A DNA stretch of 12,551 bases from Chitinophagaceae bacterium UBA3961 (lineage in GTDB: Bacteria; Bacteroidota; Bacteroidia; Chitinophagales; Chitinophagaceae), in assembly GCA_002385265.1 (NCBI GenBank), contig DGDD01000266.1, forward strand, positions 1 through 12,551, in the 5' to 3' direction. The notes beneath the pieces are model-generated. The model searched no databases. It had not been told where the DNA came from and saw nothing but the letters and a program-made list of their open reading frames with translations. Below, one piece after another: positions 1-7,458 of the stretch. A program made the translations under genes and the position numbers. Numbering within the stretch: position 1 is the stretch's first letter; each line of letters opens with the position of its first letter.

Positions 1-2064
1 AATATTAGCAGTTGTATTAATCTTGATCGATTCGTTTTTACAAATCAATGTTTTACTGACGGTGAAATCGGCTACGTCTGCTACCAACCGAACCACTTTT
101 TTGATCGAGCTGGTGCAGGATCCATTGGTTACGGTTAATGTAACCTGATAGGTTCCTAATGCCGGATAATTAAACGTTGGATTGTTTAGGGTAGAAGTGT
201 TGTTGCCCGGATCTCCAAAATTCCAAGCATATGTTATAGGGCCATAGGCTGTTGAAGCTTTCGACGCATCTGCAAAACTTACCAGCGTTTTATTGGTGCA
301 ATCTACATTGAAATTAAAGCGAGCTACCGGAGGAAGAATTTGAACCACATTTGCTTTGGTCACAGCAGTAGAACACCCTTGATTGATTGCTACTAAGCTA
401 ACGCTGAAATAGCCCGTATCTTGAAATAGGTGTTTAGGATTTTGAAGTGCAGAAGTACTTCCATCACCAAAATCCCAAAGCCATTCATCTGCTGTACCCG
501 ACAAATCCGTAAAACTCACCGAATCTTTAGCGCAGGAGCTAGGCACACTTACACTAAAGTTGGCAGTGGTAGGTGTTCCCACTTTTACTCCGTTTACATA
601 TACAACAGAATCAGTGCAACCGCCTTTGGTAGTGATGTATAATTTAACCGTGAATTTTCCGGTTGTAGTATAATTATGAGAAGGCGTTTTTACAGTACTG
701 GTAATCCCATCGCCAAAATCCCACAAATAAGAGATCACCGGGTCTACTGTTTGAACCGTATCAAGCGGAGCATAAAGAAACGGTACGCAACCACCCACAT
801 TGATATTTTTTATTCCAACAATCGGCTTCTGTATCTTAATGTATGCTGGTTTAGTTAAGGTATTAGAACAACCCTTTGAAGTAGTAACCGTCAATGTTAC
901 ATTGTAGTTGCCATTGGCCGAATAAATGTGTGATGGATTCTTAACAACCGCTGTTCCTCCATCGCCAAAGTTCCAATTCCATGCCGCTGCTCCAACGGTC
1001 GCATCTGTGAAGTTCACTGTGAGCGGAGCTTTACATGCAGCCGTATCAAGGGTTGAGAAATTGATAGTAGGAGGAGCTAATATCACGAGATTCTTTGTAA
1101 TGGAATCAGCACAACTTGCGTATTGGTTTACCAATTTCACCGTGTAGGTTCCTGCTGTGCTGTACAAACTCGAATCGTTTAAATTAAATGAACTACTTCC
1201 ATTGCCAAAATTCCAAATTGAAGAAACAGGCGTTGCGCTCGATGAATTTTGAAAAGAAACATAGGAATTCAAACAAGCAGTATCCGGACTGCTAATAGCT
1301 GTAGTTATAGGACTAATGGTAGTTGTTTTTTGAACAGTTGCCGAACATCCATATTCACTCGTAGCAGTTAACTTAATTGTATAGGTACCTGCAGTAGCAT
1401 AAACGGTTGATGGATTGAAGGCAGTACTGGTTGTGGCATTCCCTAAGTCCCAATTATAGGTGATAGATCCGGGTCCACTGGTTTGATTGCTTAGTGTAAC
1501 GGGAAAAGGTGCTTTACAAGACGTTGATGGAGGAACAATGAAATCAGCGGTAACTCCCGAAACCACTCGAATATAATTGTACCTGCCAATACTGTTGGAG
1601 CATCCGGTAGTGCTGGTAACTGTTAAGTTAACATTATAGAATCCAAGATTGGTGTATGAGTGGGTAGGACTGGCTTGGTTCGAAGTATTGCCATCTCCAA
1701 AATCCCAAGCATAACTGGCAATGCTTCCGGCTCCGGGTGTAGATTTATCTGTAAACTTAATTACTGCAGGTTGACATGCAATCGTTTTGTCTGTAGAAAA
1801 ATCGGCAACCGGTGATGGGTTCGCAACGATGTAGTTTGTTTTTGTAATGGAGGCTGTTCCGTTTGAATTACGCACCACAAGTGTGATAGTATAGGTTCCG
1901 GGTGTTGAATAAATTCCCACCGGATTTTGGGCCGTTGACAATTGCCCATTGCCTAAATCCCAGTTCCAGAAAGTTGGGTTATTGGTACTTTGATCGGTAA
2001 ATTGAACGCCTAATGGTGCACAGCCCGAAACAATATTTGCAGTGAATTGAGCAACCGGTACTTG
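1..2064 (-). repeat. Array of eight complete PKD-coding repeats plus the start of a ninth
   Basis: The plus-strand segment coding for the W-x-F-G-D core begins at 209, 461, 707, 959, 1199, 1436, 1691 and 1946. The spacings are 252, 246, 252, 240, 237, 255 and 255 bases, all whole codons (79-85 residues). The order of copies corresponds one-to-one with the first repeats of the neighbouring gene (2172-6974). Confidence 0.9.
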
Positions 2065-2166
2065 AGCATAGGCATTACTACGGCTTATTAAAAGCAGTAT
2101 TGTTAGCATGATTGCTAACTTTGAAATGAATTGTTTGATACTATTTATATCCTTGCTCAATTTCAT
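1..2166 (-). CDS. Giant PKD-repeat surface/secreted protein, C-terminus beyond the window (partial)
   Basis: The frame is open for 722 codons from ATG 2166 to the left edge. An in-frame TAG at 2178-2176 limits the start. A Sec signal peptide covers residues 1-34 (hydrophobic AIMLTILLLI, likely cleavage AYA|Q35). Eight complete PKD (immunoglobulin-like beta-sandwich) repeats of 79-85 residues follow, and a ninth begins at the edge. Each has the core W-x-(F/L)-G-(D/N) motif (for example WDFGDG), an Nx(S/T)xxY segment and a G-x-(Y/F)-x-V strand. Repeats 2-8 carry two cysteines each; repeat 1 has one. ATG lies 5 bases after the stop of the upstream paralogue, so the two are probably co-transcribed. 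PKD arrays in Bacteroidota usually mediate adhesion or act as spacers in T9SS-exported proteins. By comparison with the neighbour, more PKD repeats and a T9SS sorting domain are expected to the left, but this is inference. Ligand and exact role are unknown. Confidence 0.93.
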   Translation of the reverse strand, partial: MKLSKDINSIKQFISKLAIMLTILLLISRSNAYAQVPVAQFTANIVSGCAPLGVQFTDQSTNNPTFWNWDLGNGQLSTAQNPVGIYSTPGTYTITLVVRNSNGTASITKTNYIVANPSPVADFSTDKTIACQPAVIKFTDKSTPGAGSIASYAWDFGDGNTSNQASPTHSYTNLGFYNVNLTVTSTTGCSNSIGRYNYIRVVSGVTADFIVPPSTSCKAPFPVTLSNQTSGPGSITYNWDLGNATTSTAFNPSTVYATAGTYTIKLTATSEYGCSATVQKTTTISPITTAISSPDTACLNSYVSFQNSSSATPVSSIWNFGNGSSSFNLNDSSLYSTAGTYTVKLVNQYASCADSITKNLVILAPPTINFSTLDTAACKAPLTVNFTDATVGAAAWNWNFGDGGTAVVKNPSHIYSANGNYNVTLTVTTSKGCSNTLTKPAYIKIQKPIVGIKNINVGGCVPFLYAPLDTVQTVDPVISYLWDFGDGITSTVKTPSHNYTTTGKFTVKLYITTKGGCTDSVVYVNGVKVGTPTTANFSVSVPSSCAKDSVSFTDLSGTADEWLWDFGDGSTSALQNPKHLFQDTGYFSVSLVAINQGCSTAVTKANVVQILPPVARFNFNVDCTNKTLVSFADASKASTAYGPITYAWNFGDPGNNTSTLNNPTFNYPALGTYQVTLTVTNGSCTSSIKKVVRLVADVADFTVSKTLICKNESIKINTTANI

Positions 2167-2171
2167 GAATC

Positions 2172-5100
2172 TTATCTAATTAGTGATACATTTCCGTGAT
2201 ACCTGATCACAGTATTGTTTTCACATACAATTTCCATCGTGTATACATATACGTCTTGGGCTGCCGCTTTTCCTTTGAAACTTCCATTCCAACCCGCACT
2301 CATATCGTTGGGTAAGAAATTCGATTTTTCAAATACAGCTTCTCCCAAACGGTTGTATACCCTCACATATCGAATGATGTACAAACCATGACCTCTGGGA
2401 TAGAATACGTCATTGGCGCCATCCCCGTTGGGGCTAAATGTATTGGGTACGAAAATATTTGCGTTGTTACAAAAAACATTGATCGTTACTTCATCACTGG
2501 ATGTACAAGAGCCTAAATTGGAGACTTCCAATTTATAAACAGTCGTTTGTTTTGGCTGTGCAATCGGTGTTGGGCAATCTGAGCAACTCAATCCTAAGGC
2601 CGGGGTCCAGGTATATTTTGAAACATCGCTTGAATAGGTTGGCTTCAAGGTTAGTGAAGTTCCTACCGATAGTTGGAGGTCTGCTCCAAGATCTACTTTT
2701 GGATAGTTGTATACCTGAATGGGAATATACGCCGTATCCTTGAAACAACCATTACTATCTGCACCAATTACTTGGTAAACGGTGGTTACAGTTGGCGACG
2801 CTTTTGGATTGGCAATACTCACCCCACTTAATCCGGCGGCCGGCGACCAATTGTAGCGATCTGTTCCACTAGCGTTCAATTGTAACACTGACCCTACACA
2901 TATCGTATCCCCTGCACTAGCACTGAGTTTTTGGGGCTGTTGAACCCTCACCAAAACCGAGTCTGTTTTCGAACACCCTACTTCGTTTGTTCCCAGCACA
3001 TAATAACGTGTGGTTTGTTGTGGTATTGCAAGCGGGCCGGCACAATTTGTACACGAAAGACTGGAATTTTGCGTCCACTGATAAGTAGTAGCTCCGGAAG
3101 CCTGTAGCTGTACCGGACTGTTTAAACAGGCCGTTAAATCAGCCCCTGCTTCTACAACAGGAACGGGGAGGGCCTGAAATACTTTTAAGGTAGTATCAGC
3201 ACAGCCTGAGCTGTTTACCGTGATCAGTTTTACCGAATAGGTTCCGGCAGTTCCATATACAATATCGGTTGGGTTTTGAATCGATGAGCCCAGCCCGTTT
3301 CCAAAATCCCAATTCCAAGATAGTTGAGAAGTGTCGGCCACTGTAATCACACCTGAAAGAGATGCGGTGCTCGGGATACAGCCTGAACTATCGCCTACGA
3401 TATCTATTTTCGGACTGTTTACTATAGAAATGGGGAACTGAATGCTAGCCGTATCACTGCATCCTCTTGCCGTATTTACAATGAGCTGAATCGGGTAATT
3501 TCCGGTTTTTTTGTAGAAATGGCTGGGGTTTAAATCCGACGACTCAGTCCCATCCCCGAATTTCCATTTCCTACCCGTTACCAGGTCATTTGAAACGGTG
3601 GAGTCAGTAAACTGTACGAATCCGGAGTCACAAAGTACTTGACTGCTCAACCCAAATTTAGCTGCTGCCCCATAAATATGCACTGTATCTACACCAGAAA
3701 CTACCACCTGACAACCGGCGGGGTCACGTAAGATCATTCTAGGCAAATAGGTACCAATTCTACTATAAGTATGATTTACTAATGAGTCACTAGTTTGTAT
3801 AACCGAACCGTCATTGAAGTCCCAGATAAAAGTAACCGTATCCTTTGTAAACCCTTTAAAAGGAATGGTAGTGGGTTCGCATCCTTCGTATACAGAATAG
3901 TTGAAACTACCTTGTGGTCCCCTAACAGTGATGTTTTGGAACGCAGTATCGGTGCAGCCTCCCGGGCTTGTAACAATTATCTTCGATTTGAACACGCCCG
4001 GTGTATTGTAAAAATGGATTGGATTACTGATCATAGCACCGGTAGCATCGCCAAAATCCCATTCAAACTTATTGAAGTTCAATGATTGGTTGGTAAAGTT
4101 AACTACCAAGGGCGGGCAGGTAGCCAAAGTGTCGCTTGCTTTCAGTGCTGCTACAGGGTTCTTGATACTAATATAACTGATGCGCTCTAACGAGTCTTTA
4201 CATCCGTAAACATCGGTAGCAATTACTTTAACCGTGTAGCTGCCTTCTGCATTGTATCGAATAACAGGTTGTTGTTGGTTTGAACCCGACCCATTTCCGT
4301 AGCTCCACTGATAGGAGATTGGCCCGTTACCGAAACTTGCATTAAAAATGGGAACTGCAGCTCCTACACAAGAAAGTGTATCAACAGTGCTGAAATTAAC
4401 ACTGGGTTTAGAAATCAAGATTTGACCATAAACCGTTTTCACATCCAAACAACCTAATGTGTCTTCAACCATCAGCTGAACATTGTAATTGCCGGCAGTT
4501 GAATACAAATGACTGAATGGCCCGGATAAGAGGGTGTCGATTTTACCATCTCCATAATTCCATATCCAACGTTTCAGAGGGTTGGTTCCGTCCGAAGTTG
4601 AAGCGTCGGCAAAATGAATGGTGGTATTGGTACAAACGGGTGGTGTGTTCACGCTAAAAGACGCCGTAGGTCCGAACACCTGCATGTATTGAGTTTTGAC
4701 AGTTGTATCTCTGCAACTGTATCGATCAATTGTAATCAGTTGAACATCGTAGATTCCGTTAGAATAATATACCGTGGTTGGCGTAGCGCTGGTAGCTTCG
4801 CGCCCATCTCCAAAGCTCCAATAGTATTCGGTTACGAAAGGATTGTTTCTACTGGCAGCCTCAAAATGAACGACTCTTCCCTTGCAAACTGTGGTGTCTT
4901 CTGCTGTAAAGTCGGAGGCCTCATTTATCACAACAACTTGCTGTGTTAAAGAGTGTTCGCAAGTATCATTCTTAACGGTCAAGGTTACAAAATACTGACC
5001 CGGACTCGCATATTTGTGAGAAGGGTTTGCATCAGTAGAGCTGCTGCCATCGCCAAATTGCCAGTACCATTCTTTTGCATCTATGCTTAGATCCTTGAAC

Positions 5101-6974
5101 CAACGTGTCAATCGATCCGAACAATGCAGCGAATCACGGAAACGAGCAATGGGTGCTTTGATATAAATGAAATTGGGAATGCTCAATGAATCGGAGCATC
5201 CATTACTGGTAACCACAAGGCTTACCTTAAAATACCCGGTGTCTTGATAAATATATTGTGGATTTTGAGCGGGCGAAGTACCTCCTTCTCCAAAACTCCA
5301 AAGCCATTGGTCGCCCAGTGCTCCTGTGCTCAAATCCTTAAAACTGATGGGTTTGAAGGCACAACCCTGTTGGGGAGTTGCGGTAAAATTCACGATCGGC
5401 TTATTACCTACTTTTACAGCCGAATTCACCTGCAATGTGTCGGAACAACCATCGATCGTAAAATAGATCAACCGTACAGTATAAACGCCGGCTTTCGTAT
5501 AGGTATACGATGGGTTGGCTGCAGTTGAACTACCTCCATCCCCAAAGTCCCATTGGTAGCTAGCAATAGTAACAGGTGTTGTAATTTCAACACCGGCGGT
5601 TAAGGTTCTCGGTAAACATCCTTCCATTGGTACTCCCGTTATTTTTACAATCGGTTTTTCAACTCGAATATAATTGGGGAGTTTCAGCGTATCAGTACAT
5701 CCATTGGCGTTGTAGGCAATCAAGACTACTGAATAGCTTCCATAATTTTGATAGATATGTGAAGGGGTAGCAAGTGTTGATGAATCGCCATCACCAAAAT
5801 ACCATTTATATGAAATTGCGCCAGTACTTGAGTTGGCAAAGTTGGCTGTGAAAGGTGGTTTACAGGCATATCGTACAGAACTGCTTGCAGCAGCGAGCGG
5901 CTTATCTAAAATGGTAATTGATTTAATGATAGAATCTTTACATGCGCCAAAGTCACTCAATAGCTTAACCGAATAAATTCCTCCGGTTTGAAATACTTTT
6001 GTTGCATGGATGCTATTGATCACCGAGCCATCACTGAAGGTCCAAATTGCTGTACCGGGTGCCGGACTGCTGTTATTCACAAAAGAAACGGGTGCACCGG
6101 CGCAAGCTTGTGAGGGCAAACTAAAATTTGCTGATACAGATCCAATGCTGATGGCATTTGGAATCAATAATGTGTCTGCACAACCATTGTTATTAGTAGC
6201 AATCAATCTAACATTGTATGAACCGGCAGCTGTATAATTATGAGTTGGATTCACCAGTGTTGAATTGCTGCCATCACCGAAATCCCAACGATAACTTATA
6301 GTTCCTGTTCCGCTGCTATTATTGGTAAATTGAATGGGAGTGGGGGGCGTACAAGTAGTAGCACCTCCTGCAGTAAAGTTTGCTTTTACACCGTAAGGTA
6401 GTTTGATGTAATTGTTTTTTGTTAAGCTCTTCGTACAACCGTTGATGTTTTTTACCAATAGTGAAACATTGTAGTTGCCGAGAGTAGTGTATACATGTTG
6501 AGGATTTTGTAATGAACTGGTGTCGCCGTCGCCAAAATCCCAGAGCCAGCTGGCAATTGGAGAGCCGGCCGGATCGGTTCTATCTGTAAACTGAACTCCC
6601 AAGGGATAGCATCCAATACTGTCGCTCGCAATAAAATTGATGTTAGGTATAGCGAATACAGTGATGTATTGTTGTTTAACAATTGAATCGGTTTCAGCAC
6701 CTGTTTTAACCACCAATTTAATTGTATAGCGCCCCGGTTGAAAATAAGTAGCGGCGGGGTTTTGTAAGAAAGAAATCGTTCCGTTGCCGAGATCCCATCT
6801 CCAGCTGGTAGGTGTACCTGTAGAAGTGTCGGTGAATTGAACCAAAAGTGGGGCACAGCCCTGCGTTTTATTGGCCGTAAAACCGGCTTTTAATTGCGCA
6901 TGCACTGCAGTGCTCACTAATAATAAACATATCAGGAAACACCCAATGGTAGTATTCTTTCTTTCTGCGAACAT
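2172..6974 (-). CDS. Giant PKD-repeat protein with type B T9SS C-terminal sorting domain
   Basis: A complete protein of 1600 residues from ATG 6974. A Sec signal peptide covers residues 1-26 (hydrophobic CFLICLLLV, cleavage VHA|Q27). Fifteen PKD repeats of about 83 residues span roughly 30-1269, most with W-x-F-G-D-G. Three shorter Ig-like modules follow (about 1270-1344, 1345-1421, 1422-1503); the first and third contain the LSCxxC motif often found near the end of T9SS substrates. Residues 1504-1600 form the gliding motility-associated C-terminal domain (T9SS type B): FVPNTFSPNGDGANDVF, VYNRLGEAVFE, GWNGSFKGK and the terminal GNVSLIR all fit the family. The protein should cross the inner membrane by Sec and the outer membrane by T9SS, ending secreted or on the surface; an adhesin or matrix role is inference. 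A TTG start at 6989 would add five residues before the signal peptide, and ATG is preferred. No clear Shine-Dalgarno site is seen. Confidence 0.96.
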   Translation of the reverse strand: MFAERKNTTIGCFLICLLLVSTAVHAQLKAGFTANKTQGCAPLLVQFTDTSTGTPTSWRWDLGNGTISFLQNPAATYFQPGRYTIKLVVKTGAETDSIVKQQYITVFAIPNINFIASDSIGCYPLGVQFTDRTDPAGSPIASWLWDFGDGDTSSLQNPQHVYTTLGNYNVSLLVKNINGCTKSLTKNNYIKLPYGVKANFTAGGATTCTPPTPIQFTNNSSGTGTISYRWDFGDGSNSTLVNPTHNYTAAGSYNVRLIATNNNGCADTLLIPNAISIGSVSANFSLPSQACAGAPVSFVNNSSPAPGTAIWTFSDGSVINSIHATKVFQTGGIYSVKLLSDFGACKDSIIKSITILDKPLAAASSSVRYACKPPFTANFANSSTGAISYKWYFGDGDSSTLATPSHIYQNYGSYSVVLIAYNANGCTDTLKLPNYIRVEKPIVKITGVPMEGCLPRTLTAGVEITTPVTIASYQWDFGDGGSSTAANPSYTYTKAGVYTVRLIYFTIDGCSDTLQVNSAVKVGNKPIVNFTATPQQGCAFKPISFKDLSTGALGDQWLWSFGEGGTSPAQNPQYIYQDTGYFKVSLVVTSNGCSDSLSIPNFIYIKAPIARFRDSLHCSDRLTRWFKDLSIDAKEWYWQFGDGSSSTDANPSHKYASPGQYFVTLTVKNDTCEHSLTQQVVVINEASDFTAEDTTVCKGRVVHFEAASRNNPFVTEYYWSFGDGREATSATPTTVYYSNGIYDVQLITIDRYSCRDTTVKTQYMQVFGPTASFSVNTPPVCTNTTIHFADASTSDGTNPLKRWIWNYGDGKIDTLLSGPFSHLYSTAGNYNVQLMVEDTLGCLDVKTVYGQILISKPSVNFSTVDTLSCVGAAVPIFNASFGNGPISYQWSYGNGSGSNQQQPVIRYNAEGSYTVKVIATDVYGCKDSLERISYISIKNPVAALKASDTLATCPPLVVNFTNQSLNFNKFEWDFGDATGAMISNPIHFYNTPGVFKSKIIVTSPGGCTDTAFQNITVRGPQGSFNYSVYEGCEPTTIPFKGFTKDTVTFIWDFNDGSVIQTSDSLVNHTYSRIGTYLPRMILRDPAGCQVVVSGVDTVHIYGAAAKFGLSSQVLCDSGFVQFTDSTVSNDLVTGRKWKFGDGTESSDLNPSHFYKKTGNYPIQLIVNTARGCSDTASIQFPISIVNSPKIDIVGDSSGCIPSTASLSGVITVADTSQLSWNWDFGNGLGSSIQNPTDIVYGTAGTYSVKLITVNSSGCADTTLKVFQALPVPVVEAGADLTACLNSPVQLQASGATTYQWTQNSSLSCTNCAGPLAIPQQTTRYYVLGTNEVGCSKTDSVLVRVQQPQKLSASAGDTICVGSVLQLNASGTDRYNWSPAAGLSGVSIANPKASPTVTTVYQVIGADSNGCFKDTAYIPIQVYNYPKVDLGADLQLSVGTSLTLKPTYSSDVSKYTWTPALGLSCSDCPTPIAQPKQTTVYKLEVSNLGSCTSSDEVTINVFCNNANIFVPNTFSPNGDGANDVFYPRGHGLYIIRYVRVYNRLGEAVFEKSNFLPNDMSAGWNGSFKGKAAAQDVYVYTMEIVCENNTVIRYHGNVSLIR
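2175..2465 (-). other. T9SS type B C-terminal sorting domain (residues 1504-1600 of the giant PKD protein)
   Basis: The last 97 residues match the gliding motility-associated C-terminal domain (the family modelled as TIGR04131) in motif order: an N-terminal strand with PNTFSPNGDGANDVF, then VRVYNRLGEAVFE, then a W-N-G-x-F-x-G-K turn (GWNGSFKGK), then VYVYTMEI, then the closing GNVSLIR just before the stop. Known members direct passage through the T9SS translocon. Type B domains, unlike type A, are commonly linked to secretion that needs partner proteins of the PorP/SprF family. No PorP/SprF-like gene is seen in this window. Confidence 0.93.
3168..6890 (-). repeat. Array of 15 PKD-coding repeats, period about 250 bp
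   Basis: The DNA repeats with a period of about 83 codons. On the plus strand the segment coding for WDFGDG recurs as degenerate versions of ccatcgccaaaatccca, for example near 6269, 6526, 5536, 5787, 5048 and 4047. Copies are diverged at the DNA level and conserved at the protein core, so the array is old and under protein-level selection, not a recent tandem expansion. Repeat 4 (IWTFSDG) and repeat 7 (WSFGEGG) deviate from the core motif. Confidence 0.9.
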
Positions 6975-7023
6975 GAGGTAAACGGACAAGGCTTACATTC
7001 AAGGACCATTGGATGTGTATCAA

Positions 7024-7031
7024 CAAACCTA
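7024..7031 (-). promoter_or_regulatory. Candidate -7 element TAGGTTTG upstream of the giant PKD gene
   Basis: Reading leftward, TAGGTTTG matches TAnnTTTG exactly. It lies immediately after the TAA of the lipoprotein gene and about 50 bases before ATG 6974. It could give the two PKD genes their own transcription start, separate from the peptidase and lipoprotein. No clear -33 TTG is present at the expected distance. Confidence 0.35.
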
Positions 7032-7442
7032 TTATGGTATCTTTCTTAAGTGTAACAGTGATTTACCGGAATCTGTACTCATTTCTGCTTCTACATAATC
7101 CCAGTAACTATCGGTCAATTTCCATATTCCGTTCAATTTGAATACGGGAGCACTGGCCGATTGAAAAAAACTAGTAATGGAATAATTGCTCACATTTCCC
7201 GACCAGGTGCCCACATTGGTAACACTACCGTCCGTTCCAATAACGGTTCCATCTTCATAAAACTTAAATTGAAAATCGACGAACTGATTACTGATGTCGC
7301 TGGCCCCCTCCATATAATATTCCACTTTCCATTTCCCGTCTGTAATGGCCTTCATAACAATAGATTGTTGCTGTTCCTGAATGGCTTTTTTACAGGAAGT
7401 ACAGCATAAAATCAGTGCAATAAAGGGTAGAACTCGGGTCAT
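7032..7442 (-). CDS. Small lipoprotein with lipocalin-like beta-rich domain
   Basis: 136 residues. A short lipoprotein signal peptide (MTRVLPFIALILCCTSC) ends at Cys17 followed by Lys-Lys, the usual Bacteroidota arrangement; Cys at the -3 position is slightly off the classical lipobox. The mature part (about 33-136) is rich in strands and has the spaced pattern GKWKVEYY, FxFxFYEDGTV, NVGTWSGN, LNGIWKLTD and a final LLHLRKI. This resembles the small lipocalin-like lipoproteins that are very common in Bacteroidota and mostly have no known function. There is no run of acidic residues after the cysteine, so no clear surface-export signal is visible and a periplasm-facing anchor is likely. AAGGA lies a few bases before ATG and supports the start. 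The gene begins 16 bases after the M32 peptidase stop, suggesting co-transcription. Family placement is by pattern and should be confirmed by profile search. Confidence 0.85.
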   Translation of the reverse strand: MTRVLPFIALILCCTSCKKAIQEQQQSIVMKAITDGKWKVEYYMEGASDISNQFVDFQFKFYEDGTVIGTDGSVTNVGTWSGNVSNYSITSFFQSASAPVFKLNGIWKLTDSYWDYVEAEMSTDSGKSLLHLRKIP

Positions 7443-7458
7443 GGTTCCTTATTCAGGG

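Noticed and set aside
1..2064. Regularly spaced short motif (about 250 bp period) considered as a CRISPR or noncoding repeat array
   Set aside because: The period is always whole codons and the motif encodes the PKD core W-x-F-G-D; the copies diverge at silent positions.
6452..6856. A 134-codon minus-strand open frame inside the PKD gene
   Set aside because: It overlaps PKD repeats in another frame of the same strand; the repeating composition reflects the PKD array, and there is no independent start signal.
6975..6989. TTG start at 6989 for the giant PKD protein
   Set aside because: ATG at 6974 gives a clean signal peptide without the extra five residues; no ribosome binding site favours TTG.
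6975..7031. Terminator between the lipoprotein and the PKD gene
   Set aside because: I found no convincing GC-rich hairpin followed by a T run on the minus strand in this gap.
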